This document shows positions 8,879 to 16,821 of a DNA stretch of 64,000 bases, piece after piece. Within the stretch, counting starts at the first letter, position 1, and each line of letters opens with the position of its first letter. The translations under genes were made by a program, and so were the position numbers. The stretch comes from an uncultured Gemmatimonadota bacterium (GTDB taxonomy: Bacteria > Gemmatimonadota > Gemmatimonadetes > Gemmatimonadales > Gemmatimonadaceae), in contig CAIRYG010000014.1 in NCBI GenBank assembly GCA_903882745.1, positions 186,001-250,000 of the forward strand, written 5' to 3'. The notes under the pieces were generated by a model, which ran no database searches, had not been told where the DNA came from, and worked only from the letters and a program-made list of their open reading frames with translations.

Positions 8879-10203
8879 GGCGTCGTCTTTGCCGACGCCA
8901 GAAAGTCGGTCGCCAGCGACACGAGCGCCTTCACACCGGTCGGCATCGCATCTTCATTCACGAAGAACTTGGTCGAATGGTTGGCCGGCGCATCTTCCAC
9001 CGCGACCCCAGCCTTGTTCACGCCGAGAAAGAGATAGACGCCAGGGGTGTTCTTGGTGAACGAGGGAAAATCTTCTGACGGCATCCACACCGCGTTGCTG
9101 TTCACCTTGCCGCCCGCGGCCTTGGCAATCGTAGGTGCCATCTGCGCGGTCAGAGCGGGATCGTTCCACACAATGCTGCCGCCGAGCGTGATCGTGACCG
9201 TGGCTGAGCCGCCACTCGCCTCGGCGATCTTCTCCGCCGTGCGGGCGATGCGCATGTGAATGTCCTTGCGCATTGCGTCGTCAAAGGTGCGGATCGTGCC
9301 CGTCATGATCACACTGTCGGGAATGATGTTGAAGCGCACGCCGCCATTGATTGTGCCAACGGTGACAATCGCCGGTGCTGCCGTGATGTCGGTCTGCCGC
9401 GCGGTGATGGTCTGCAGTGCGGAGACAATCTCCGCCGAGAGGACGATCGGATCGACGCCACGCCAGGGCTGCGCCCCGTGCGTCTGACGGCCACGGACCA
9501 CGATCTTGAGTTGGTCCGACGCCGACATCGCTGCGCCAGGCTTGTAGCTCAGTTTGCCGGCTTCTTCGGGCCACACGTGCAGCGCGAATACCGCGTCCAC
9601 ATGCGGATTCTCGAGCGCGCCCTGCTCAACCATTACCGCCGCGCCGCCGCGTTCGCCCGGCGGGGCTCCTTCTTCGGCGGGCTGGAAAATGAACTTCACG
9701 GTGCCCGGGAGCGAGGCGCGCATTCCGGCGAGCACCTCGGCGGCGCCCATCAGCATGGCGGTGTGCGAGTCGTGGCCGCAGGCGTGCATGACGCCAACCG
9801 CTTGGCCGCCGAAGGTCGCTTTGACGGTGGACTTGAAGGGAAGATCTGATTCTTCGGTCACCGGCAGCGCGTCCATGTCGGCGCGCAACGCCACGACCTT
9901 GCCCGGCTTTCCGCCCTTGAGAATGCCAATCACGCCGGTGCCTGCAACCCCTTCGCGGACATCCAGGCCCAGGGCGCGCAGGTGGTCGGCAACGATCTTG
10001 GCGGTGCGTTTCTCGCTGTTGGAGAGTTCCGGATGTTCGTGGAAGTCGCGGCGCCAGGTGACGACCTTGCTCATGACCTGCGCGATGCGCGTGTCGAGTT
10101 CGTCGGTGCCCTTTTTGCTTTGCGCGCTGGCGCTGATCGCGGTCAGAGAGAGCACGGCGGTCCCGAGAAGGGCCGCGCGGGCGGAACGAGGAAGGTGAGG
10201 CAT
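8875..10203 (-). CDS. Exported M20-family amidohydrolase
   Basis: 442 residues with a clear signal peptide ending at SASAQ. Metal-binding elements of the M20D amidohydrolases (IAA-amino-acid hydrolase / N-acyl-amino-acid hydrolase type) are present: WRRDFHEHPELS, MHACGHDSHTAML and FQPAEEG. It hydrolyses an N-acyl or amide bond in the periplasm; the substrate is unknown. As first gene of the operon with pnuC and the NadR-type kinase, it might release a transportable pyridine precursor from a conjugate, but that is inference only. A signal peptide and coupling to a transporter make a nutrient-scavenging role likely. Confidence 0.88.
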   Translation of the reverse strand: MPHLPRSARAALLGTAVLSLTAISASAQSKKGTDELDTRIAQVMSKVVTWRRDFHEHPELSNSEKRTAKIVADHLRALGLDVREGVAGTGVIGILKGGKPGKVVALRADMDALPVTEESDLPFKSTVKATFGGQAVGVMHACGHDSHTAMLMGAAEVLAGMRASLPGTVKFIFQPAEEGAPPGERGGAAVMVEQGALENPHVDAVFALHVWPEEAGKLSYKPGAAMSASDQLKIVVRGRQTHGAQPWRGVDPIVLSAEIVSALQTITARQTDITAAPAIVTVGTINGGVRFNIIPDSVIMTGTIRTFDDAMRKDIHMRIARTAEKIAEASGGSATVTITLGGSIVWNDPALTAQMAPTIAKAAGGKVNSNAVWMPSEDFPSFTKNTPGVYLFLGVNKAGVAVEDAPANHSTKFFVNEDAMPTGVKALVSLATDFLASAKTTP

Positions 10204-10378
10204 CGGCGTGAGTCCGCGTCTGGGGTGATGCTTCAGGGTAACGGCGGCCGCGCCGCGGCGCGAGGTCGAGCGGCACAGATTGCGCGCTTGGCTGGTTCCC
10301 TGAGCCCCGCGGGGCTACATTACAGCGTTCCCCTGACTCCAGGCCTCGGCCGGCGTCCTGACCATTCCAACGGTATCC

Positions 10379-10600
10379 ATGGCGAAAGAAGAAGCGATCG
10401 AACTCGAAGGCACCGTGAGCGAAGTGCTCCCTAGCGCGACCTTCCGCGTGCTCCTGTCGAACGGGCACGAAGTCCTCGCGACGATGGCCGGCAAGATGCG
10501 TCGCTTCCGCATTCGCGTGCTCCAGGGTGATCGCGTGACCGTTGAGGTCTCGCCGTACGACCTGAGTCGCGGTCGTATCACCTTCCGTCATAAGAACTAA
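10379..10600 (+). CDS. infA: Translation initiation factor IF-1
   Basis: 73 residues, full family length, one S1/OB-fold domain. Diagnostic segments are [32 protein letters not shown] and the highly conserved [18 protein letters not shown]. It binds the 30S A site during initiation. It stands alone rather than in the secY-infA-rpmJ cluster found in many bacteria, and is followed at once by a strong terminator. Transcribed away from the amidohydrolase operon, so the 175 bases between them hold divergent promoters. Confidence 0.97.
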   Translation: MAKEEAIELEGTVSEVLPSATFRVLLSNGHEVLATMAGKMRRFRIRVLQGDRVTVEVSPYDLSRGRITFRHKN

Positions 10601-10627
10601 GTCTCGTCGGCTCGCACCGACGGAACG

Positions 10628-10659
10628 AGCGGGGCCCGGCAACCGTGCCGGGCCCCGCT
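10628..10659. terminator. Strong hairpin terminator after infA
   Basis: A perfect 13-bp stem (AGCGGGGCCCGGC with its complement) around a 6-base loop, just after infA and just before the end of the oppositely transcribed small gene. There is only a short T-poor tail, so it is probably shared by both directions. Confidence 0.75.
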
Positions 10660-10678
10660 TCGTACATCGGTCGAACGA

Positions 10679-10828
10679 CTACTTCTCAGCCGACGCGTGA
10701 CGGTCCGGCTTGAGGTACGTCGCCTTGTGGATCGAGAAGGCCGTCACATTCGCGACGATCGCAAGAATGATGATCGCAAGGGCGAAACCCCACCCCTTGG
10801 CCGACGGATTGACTGGTTCGTTGTTCAC
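10679..10828 (-). CDS. Small single-pass membrane protein, unknown function
   Basis: 49 residues from a GTG at 10828 with an AGGAG ribosome site eight bases before it. One strongly hydrophobic segment (WGFALAIIILAIVANVTAF, about residues 13-31) is followed by a short charged tail (KATYLKPDRHASAEK). The in-frame extension further upstream reads through a tandem repeat and is unlikely to be translated. No family is recognised; small membrane proteins like this are often left out of annotations. Confidence 0.6.
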   Translation of the reverse strand: MNNEPVNPSAKGWGFALAIIILAIVANVTAFSIHKATYLKPDRHASAEK

Positions 10829-10903
10829 GGTCTGCTCCTGGTGAAGGCTGAAGGGTAATCGGGACTCAAAGACGCCGCAATCGGTGGCGCGCGGTTGGCT
10901 GCT

Positions 10904-10968
10904 CACGCGCTTCCCACGCGCTTCCCACGCGCGTCCCACGCGCGTCCCACGCGCGTCCCACGCGCGGG
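10904..10968. repeat. 11-bp tandem repeat, about six copies
   Basis: Units of CACGCGCKTCC repeat head to tail: two copies read CACGCGCTTCC, three CACGCGCGTCC, and the last is diverged. It sits in the divergent promoter region between the small membrane protein and the esterase gene. Short unit and near-identity suggest slippage-prone DNA. Confidence 0.85.
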
Positions 10969-11011
10969 CCACTCGCTAGCCCAAGGCCCCCGCACACGCC
11001 ACCTTTCCCCT

Positions 11012-11701
11012 ATGCGCCTCGACACCTTCACCACCCCGCGGACCGCACGGGTCGCCCTCCTCGGTCCCGCCGACGCGTCCGCACTCCGCGGCATCCGCGA
11101 GCTCTGGATTGTCCTCCACGGCTACGGTGAACTCGCCGCCCCGTTCCTCGAGAACTTTCGCTGCCTCGACGACGGCACCCGCTTGATCGTTGCCCCCGAA
11201 GCCCTCTCCCGACACTACACCGGCCGACTCGAAGATCGCATCGGCAAAGAGGTCCCGATCGGCGCGAGCTGGATGACCAAAGAAGCGCGCGAGCACGAAA
11301 TCCACGACTACCTCACCTACCTCGACGGACTCCACGCACACCTCCTCACCCAGCTCAACGGCGCCACTCCCGCCATCACCGTCCTCGGCTTCTCACAGGG
11401 CGGGGCGACCTCAGCAAGGTGGGTGGCCAGCGGCTCAGTTCCCGTCGCGCGCCACCTGCTCTGGGGCTGTGCCCTGCCGCCCGAACTCGACATCGCGACC
11501 GCAGCCGCTCCCCTGCGTCGCCCCAACACGGTGCTGGTTGTGGGATCCCGCGATCGGTTCGCGCCCCCAGATGCCGTCGCCCGTGAACGGGAGCGCCTGG
11601 ATGCTGTACACTTTCCGTACACATTTGAGTCGTTCGAAGGTGGGCACAGATTAGACACCCAAACATTGGGTCGGTTAGCCGCGTCGATTTCGGGGTACTA
11701 A
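11012..11701 (+). CDS. Phospholipase/carboxylesterase-like alpha/beta hydrolase
   Basis: 229 residues from ATG 11012. The fold of the carboxylesterase/phospholipase family (YpfH/FrsA-like) is indicated by LWIVLHGYGE (oxyanion region), the nucleophile elbow LGFSQGG, the acid in VVGSRDRF and the His in FEGGHRL. No signal peptide is visible, so it should be cytosolic. Its substrate is unknown; relatives hydrolyse short-chain esters or lysophospholipids. The frame is open further upstream through the tandem repeat, but the ATG matches the family N-terminus. Confidence 0.82.
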   Translation: MRLDTFTTPRTARVALLGPADASALRGIRELWIVLHGYGELAAPFLENFRCLDDGTRLIVAPEALSRHYTGRLEDRIGKEVPIGASWMTKEAREHEIHDYLTYLDGLHAHLLTQLNGATPAITVLGFSQGGATSARWVASGSVPVARHLLWGCALPPELDIATAAAPLRRPNTVLVVGSRDRFAPPDAVARERERLDAVHFPYTFESFEGGHRLDTQTLGRLAASISGY

Positions 11702-11904
11702 TTCCGTTGAACTTCCCATCCCATGGGAACGCCTATCGTCAGCGCCCCTATAGCGTTACGCACAGGTTACCTATAACTTCCGAGAGCCGCGCGTCTGGGC
11801 TCGCGTGATCAGCGTGCGGACAGATGAATATTTTGACATGTGTGCGTGGTCGCCCTGTTGTGGGTGCACTTCGCGCACACTCCTGATACTCCCGCGGGGA
11901 TACC

Positions 11905-12291
11905 ATGGAAAATTCTCAGTACAGCGTATTGCTCGTCGACGACGAACCGGCGGTGCTCAAGTCGCTTCAGCTCGTGCTCGAGCGCGCGGGCTTCGACGTG
12001 CTCGCGGTCAATGACGGGCGTGTCGCGATTGAGGCCATGCAGTCGGGGCGCTTCGACCTGGTGCTGACAGATCTGGTCATGCCAGACCGCGAAGGGGTCG
12101 AGACCATTATCGAGCTCCGCCGCACGCACCCGAATCTCCCGATCATTGCCATGTCCGGTGGCGGCATGGGGTCGGCTGATCTCTACCTCTCCGTTGCCGC
12201 GCAGGTGGGCGCCAACGCCACCTTGCTCAAGCCCTTCTCCGAAGCACAGTTGCTGAGCGCCGTGCGCCAGGTGCTCGGGGAACCGATGTAG
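11905..12291 (+). CDS. Stand-alone receiver (single-domain response regulator)
   Basis: 128 residues, a receiver with nothing attached. The acidic pair is D12-D13, the phospho-acceptor D56 (LVLTDLVMPD), the switch residue Ser in IAMSGGG, and the Lys in LLKPFS; all are intact. It has no DNA-binding or enzyme output, so it probably acts by protein contact or as a phosphate relay. It is the first gene of a run in which four membrane histidine-kinase homologues follow, the first only 29 bases away. It is the only receiver in that run, so it is the likely common partner. Confidence 0.93.
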   Translation: MENSQYSVLLVDDEPAVLKSLQLVLERAGFDVLAVNDGRVAIEAMQSGRFDLVLTDLVMPDREGVETIIELRRTHPNLPIIAMSGGGMGSADLYLSVAAQVGANATLLKPFSEAQLLSAVRQVLGEPM

Positions 12292-12320
12292 ACTCCCCGC
12301 GTTCCGCGGCGGTCGTCCTC

Positions 12321-13832
12321 GTGCATCTCGATCAAGTTGCCTACCGACTGCTCATGCAGTCGCTGATTGCCACAGTCATTATTGGCATTGCCGCTGGGGC
12401 GTGGATCGGCAGTCGAGTCTTTCAGCAGCGCCTCGTCCGTATTGTCGCGCTCTTCTGGAGCTGTGCCGCACTCGCTGCTGTCGCGGGTGGGCTGGGCGTT
12501 GTCGCGACGTACCGCAGCAGTCAACCGCTGATCTGGCTCGCGAGCGTGCTGTACTTCGTCGGGCTCCTCAGTGCAACCACGCTGGTTTCCGCCGCCTTTC
12601 AAGAAGTGGCGGAGGAGCCGGTCTCAACGCTGGCGCTGCGCCGCCGCTTCGCGATCGTGATTCCGGTCGCACTGGTGATCTCGGTGCTCTCGAGGCTCTA
12701 TGCGGTCCGGGAGGCCCGCGCGGACGTCAACTTGACGCACGGGTTTTTTGCGCCCATCGTCGCGATGATACTGATATCGAGCGCGTGCGCACTGTACTTC
12801 GCGATGGCGAGTCGCGGTCGCGTCCGGAATCGCGAGGTGAATCGGGCCTTTGTGCTCGGCATGATTCTCTTGGCGAGCCGTCCATTGCAACAGGTGGCGA
12901 TCTCGGGCTCGTGGGACGGATATCCGGGGCGTAGCCAAACCATGCAGTTGCTCTCGTTTGCGTTGGCCCTGCTCACGATGTTCGCTGTCGCGTACACGCA
13001 GTTGATCGCGGTGCTCAGCATGGAGCGCGCGGTCCTCAACAACCAAGCGGCCCGATTACGGATCGCCGAAAACACGGCCGCGCGACAGCGCCGACACGAA
13101 ACCGCAGGGTATTTGGCCCGTGGCATCGCGCGCAATGTCGCCGCACTCGTGGGATCATTTGAGCGGGTGCGACTGGAGATTGGGGCGCAGCCTGATCGAC
13201 ACGCGGAGCTCGCGATCATCGACGCCGTGCGGGCGAAGGGGCAGGATTTGCTCTCGATGCTGCGCGAGCCGGACATCCAAGCGGTCGATGGGCATCGGCT
13301 CGAGATCGGCACCCTCGTAGAAGTCGCGCTGCCGCGCGTCCGCCGCATGTTACCGTCGGTCGACATCCGCTGGACACCGAGCGCCGACCTCCATCACTGC
13401 GAATGCCCGCCCGAAGAGTTCTCTCGTGCGGTCATGAACCTGATCCTGTATCTCAGTGCGAGGCCAGCCCACGAGTTGTCGCCGGAACAGGAGACGGTGG
13501 TCACGGTGCAGTTGTCGAGCCAACGCCTGTCGGCGTCGCCTGGGCTGCTCTCGGCGGGTGACTACGCCCGATTGTCGGTGCAGGGAAACGCGCCGCAGGG
13601 CCCGAGTGGAACACGGGTGAACCCCTTCGAGGGTCCGACTGAGGCAGTGGGTGGGGGCCGCGGCGATGGAGGACTCGCCTCGTTGCGCCGCTTTACGCGG
13701 TTGCTGAGCGGTGATGCTGCGGCCGAGTTCGATGCGCCGTCGGGACAACTCACGATTCATCTCTGGATTCCCGATAGTGGGCGCGCGCCGCGCATCAGCG
13801 ACGACCGTCCGGCGGCGGAGTCCGTCCAATGA
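12321..13832 (+). CDS. Membrane histidine-kinase homologue 1, probable pseudokinase
   Basis: 503 residues: about seven hydrophobic helices over residues 1-235, then a dimerisation-like segment and a C-terminal ATPase-like domain ending LTIHLWIPDSG. The position of the phospho-accepting His is Arg271 (LARGIARNVAALV, where functional relatives read about LAGGIAHDFNNLL). In the N box NLILYLS the second Asn is Tyr, and the G1 Asp is gone (LSVQGNAPQG). It should therefore neither bind ATP normally nor be phosphorylated on His. Start GTG 12321; ATG 12354 is an alternative. Its stop overlaps the next kinase start (ATGA). Confidence 0.82.
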   Translation: MHLDQVAYRLLMQSLIATVIIGIAAGAWIGSRVFQQRLVRIVALFWSCAALAAVAGGLGVVATYRSSQPLIWLASVLYFVGLLSATTLVSAAFQEVAEEPVSTLALRRRFAIVIPVALVISVLSRLYAVREARADVNLTHGFFAPIVAMILISSACALYFAMASRGRVRNREVNRAFVLGMILLASRPLQQVAISGSWDGYPGRSQTMQLLSFALALLTMFAVAYTQLIAVLSMERAVLNNQAARLRIAENTAARQRRHETAGYLARGIARNVAALVGSFERVRLEIGAQPDRHAELAIIDAVRAKGQDLLSMLREPDIQAVDGHRLEIGTLVEVALPRVRRMLPSVDIRWTPSADLHHCECPPEEFSRAVMNLILYLSARPAHELSPEQETVVTVQLSSQRLSASPGLLSAGDYARLSVQGNAPQGPSGTRVNPFEGPTEAVGGGRGDGGLASLRRFTRLLSGDAAAEFDAPSGQLTIHLWIPDSGRAPRISDDRPAAESVQ

Positions 13833-15361
13833 TCGCAGCCGCCCTCTGGTCACTGCAGGCAATCGGGGCGAGCGACCCGGCCTGGCGGCACTTCACGCTT
13901 GACGCCACGGGAAAATACGCGATCACGGCGCTCGTGTATGTTGCCGTGGTCGGGCTCTCGGTCATTGCCAGTCGGCGGTTTTCGTCGATCTCAGGGCAAT
14001 ACTTCTCGCAGTATCTCTTGATCTACATCTCGCTGCGCAGTGTCCGGCAGTTGGGCGGGTTGCTGCTCAGCACAATCGACGCAAACGGGTACGTGGGCAC
14101 TGAGGTACCCGCGATCGTCACCGTGCTGACCGTGGCGAGCATGGTGGCCTCCATGCCTGTCGTGCGGACGCTCATGGAATGTTACGCGGAGCGTGAGGCA
14201 CCGCGCATCGCCATGGCCGACCTGCGGCGCCTGGTGACGATTGTTGTCGGCGTCGTCTCAGCGGTCATTCTCGCGCGCCAGGCGTTCCCGGCGTTGGGAC
14301 TTCCGTCGAATGCGGGGCTCATCGCGGGTGTCAATCTAATGGTGGGCGGGCACGCGATCTGGACGGTGCAGCAGTGGCGTGATCGAACCACTCTCCACGC
14401 GCGCACCGTGCGATTTTTTCTTTCCGCGCAGATCGTCTCGGTCTTGGCCGAGGTGACGCGGACGAAGGTGACGTTCAATGCGGCGCCACTGGATACCCCG
14501 ATGGCGGGGCTCGTGCAGTTGCTCCAGACCGAGTGGATATTGATCATCGCCGCGGCGCTGCTCCTCGCCTTTCTGCTTGTGATCGCGAGCTTCCCGTACG
14601 CACGGCTCAAGCAGGATCAGGAACGGCTCCGTGTGACCGAGTCGCTGCGCGACGCACGGTCGAGTGACGCGCGCCTCGGACAGTACGTGATCGGGCTCAG
14701 CCACGAGTTGCGGAATCTGATGCTGGGGGTGCGGATGCTGGACAGCGCGTTGGCCGACCCGGCCACCGGTTCGAGCGGCTCCACCAGCTTGACGGCAGTG
14801 CGTCAGTTGAACGACCAACTCGAAGAGCGCATTGCTCGACTGGCCTCATTCGCGAATCCTGCGCCATCGCAGCAGGCGTACCTCGACCTGCCCCTCTTTC
14901 TCCAACGATTCCGCGTGGTGATGGAAGGGATCCTGGCGCAGCACGACCTTGTGAAGGAGGCGCGTGTTCGCAGCGTGCTGGTGCGCGCGCCACAACAGGT
15001 GCTCGAAGACGCCGTGGTGGAGGTGCTCACAAACGCGCGGGATTTTTCGCCGAAGGCGACCGCCATCCTTGTCACAATCGACCGCGTTGCGGTGGGCGCC
15101 GGCGATTCGCCGTCCCTTCGGCCGGGTGATTACGGCGTGGTCACGATTTCCGATCGAGGGGTTGGGATGTCCGCCGAGGAACTGTCCGTGGTCTTTGATG
15201 CGTCCTTCACCAAGCGCGCCGCGCGCGACGCGGGGTTTGGCCTGATCAACGCACGCGGACAACTCCGTGTGACGGGTGGTGACCTGACCATCACGAGCGC
15301 GGTGGGCCAAGGGACCACCGTGACCCTGTGGGTACCCTGCGCCGAGACCATCGCCCAATGA
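13829..15361 (+). CDS. Membrane histidine kinase 2, apparently intact
   Basis: 510 residues with the same architecture: hydrophobic helices to about residue 265, then HisKA and ATPase domains. It keeps the phospho-acceptor His292 in GLSHELRNLMLG, an N box with Asn (VVEVLTNARDFS), G1 (ISDRGVGMS), an F box (FDASFTKR) and a modified G2 (DAGFGLINARG). It is the only one of the four neighbouring homologues with both halves of the kinase reaction apparently complete, although its N and G2 boxes are somewhat divergent. It overlaps both neighbours by 4 bases. Confidence 0.88.
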   Translation: MIAAALWSLQAIGASDPAWRHFTLDATGKYAITALVYVAVVGLSVIASRRFSSISGQYFSQYLLIYISLRSVRQLGGLLLSTIDANGYVGTEVPAIVTVLTVASMVASMPVVRTLMECYAEREAPRIAMADLRRLVTIVVGVVSAVILARQAFPALGLPSNAGLIAGVNLMVGGHAIWTVQQWRDRTTLHARTVRFFLSAQIVSVLAEVTRTKVTFNAAPLDTPMAGLVQLLQTEWILIIAAALLLAFLLVIASFPYARLKQDQERLRVTESLRDARSSDARLGQYVIGLSHELRNLMLGVRMLDSALADPATGSSGSTSLTAVRQLNDQLEERIARLASFANPAPSQQAYLDLPLFLQRFRVVMEGILAQHDLVKEARVRSVLVRAPQQVLEDAVVEVLTNARDFSPKATAILVTIDRVAVGAGDSPSLRPGDYGVVTISDRGVGMSAEELSVVFDASFTKRAARDAGFGLINARGQLRVTGGDLTITSAVGQGTTVTLWVPCAETIAQ

Positions 15362-16821
15362 GCACAGCTGCTGCTTGGGTTGTGGTGCTGGTGAACCTGA
15401 TGGTGGTCGCCCAGTTCTACGTGGGCGCCGTGGCGTTCACCCTCTTTGCACGCTTTAGCGGCACGTTATTCTCGCGCCTCCTCGCCGCGGTGTGGTGGGT
15501 GGCCTCGGTCGCGGCCACCACGCAGGCCGGAATGTCGCTGGCCATGACGCTCGGGTATCCCGTGTGGACGGGGATCAGCGTTCCGGTCTTCACGGCGCTG
15601 GTCGCGTCAATCGTGCCGCTCTGGACGCAGCTGATTGCGAGTCTGCGCGCTCCGGGCGTGGACGAACCGCTGAATCTCAAGCCGTTACTCATTGGGGGAT
15701 TGGTTGGATTGCTCGTGGGTCTCACCCTCGTGCTGGCCTTCCCGGCGCAGTCGGAAGCCATCTCTCGGCTCTTCATTACGGGCTGCATGCTCGTACTGCT
15801 CGGCATGTTGGTGCGGGCGCCGGGGCTGGTGGGTGAGGGGCGACGCGCGATGCTGATGATTAACGCGGCGGTTGCGGCGCAAGCCTGTCGTCCGCTGCTG
15901 GTGTGGTGGGCCACGGGTGGAATTTCGGCGCAGCACGGGGTTCCTCCCGCCCGCCAGGCGGTCGTGCTGATTGGCACGCTCGTCTTTTCGACCGTTATGC
16001 TGACGCTGGACTTCTGGGCCGTCTTGTTGGTTGAGCGAGGGGTGGTCGCCGACCGGTTCGAAGGCGCGTGGCGGCGACAAGTCGGCGCGGCGCGTCAGCA
16101 GCGCCGGGAGGCATTGGGGGCCTTGGCACGGGGGCTCGCGTCGGAAATCAGCGCGACCGTTGTCACGGTGAACGAGTTCGCCGCGCAGGCGCGGTTATCG
16201 CCGGACACACAGCACGAGGCAGAAGTGCTCGAGTTGGCGGCTGAGCAGGGCGCCGTCCTCCTGCAGCGATTGACCGAGGTGCGCGCAAAGCCGGGTGCCG
16301 AGATTCCCACGATTGATGTGGCGACTGTGTTGCGCACCACGTTGCCCGTCCTCAAGCGGTTGTCGCCATTGCAGTCGGTTCGGTTGAATGCAGACGATGT
16401 GATCCTGCGGGCCGAGTGTCCGCCGGCGGAGCTCGAACGGGCGGTCACCAATTTGGTGCTGAACGCACGGGACGCCTCCCCGTTGGGAGGCCTCATCCAA
16501 ATTCAGGCCGCGATGAGCGCCCTGCCGCCAGCGCTGCTCAACCGGGGTCTCGTGGACGGGGACTACGTGGTGGTGCGGGTGACTGACACGGGGTCAGGAA
16601 TTCCCGAGGCGGTGATGGGCCGCGTGTTTGAACCGTACTTCACGACGAAGGGCACCAAAGGGACAGGGCTTGGACTCACCTCCATTCGGACCTTCCTGCG
16701 TTCGATTGGCGGAGAAATCACCTGCGAGTCGACCGTCGGGCAGGGCACAACGTTCAGGATGTGGATTCCCTCGGCCGTAACAGCCCCGAGCGCGGGTTTC
16801 CGCGAAGGAGCGTTGCGGTGA
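15358..16821 (+). CDS. Membrane histidine-kinase homologue 3: intact ATPase, no phospho-His
   Basis: 487 residues from ATG 15358, which overlaps the upstream stop. Hydrophobic helices extend to about residue 225. The dimerisation helix reads LARGLASEISATVV, with Ser262 where the phospho-His should be. In contrast the ATPase domain is the best preserved of the four: AVTNLVLNARDAS, VTDTGSGIP, FEPYFTTK, GTGLGLTS and a WIP ending. A protein like this can bind ATP but cannot phosphorylate itself, so it could act only on a partner. Segments such as ECPPAELERAV are shared with homologue 1, showing common descent. Confidence 0.88.
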   Translation: MSTAAAWVVVLVNLMVVAQFYVGAVAFTLFARFSGTLFSRLLAAVWWVASVAATTQAGMSLAMTLGYPVWTGISVPVFTALVASIVPLWTQLIASLRAPGVDEPLNLKPLLIGGLVGLLVGLTLVLAFPAQSEAISRLFITGCMLVLLGMLVRAPGLVGEGRRAMLMINAAVAAQACRPLLVWWATGGISAQHGVPPARQAVVLIGTLVFSTVMLTLDFWAVLLVERGVVADRFEGAWRRQVGAARQQRREALGALARGLASEISATVVTVNEFAAQARLSPDTQHEAEVLELAAEQGAVLLQRLTEVRAKPGAEIPTIDVATVLRTTLPVLKRLSPLQSVRLNADDVILRAECPPAELERAVTNLVLNARDASPLGGLIQIQAAMSALPPALLNRGLVDGDYVVVRVTDTGSGIPEAVMGRVFEPYFTTKGTKGTGLGLTSIRTFLRSIGGEITCESTVGQGTTFRMWIPSAVTAPSAGFREGALR

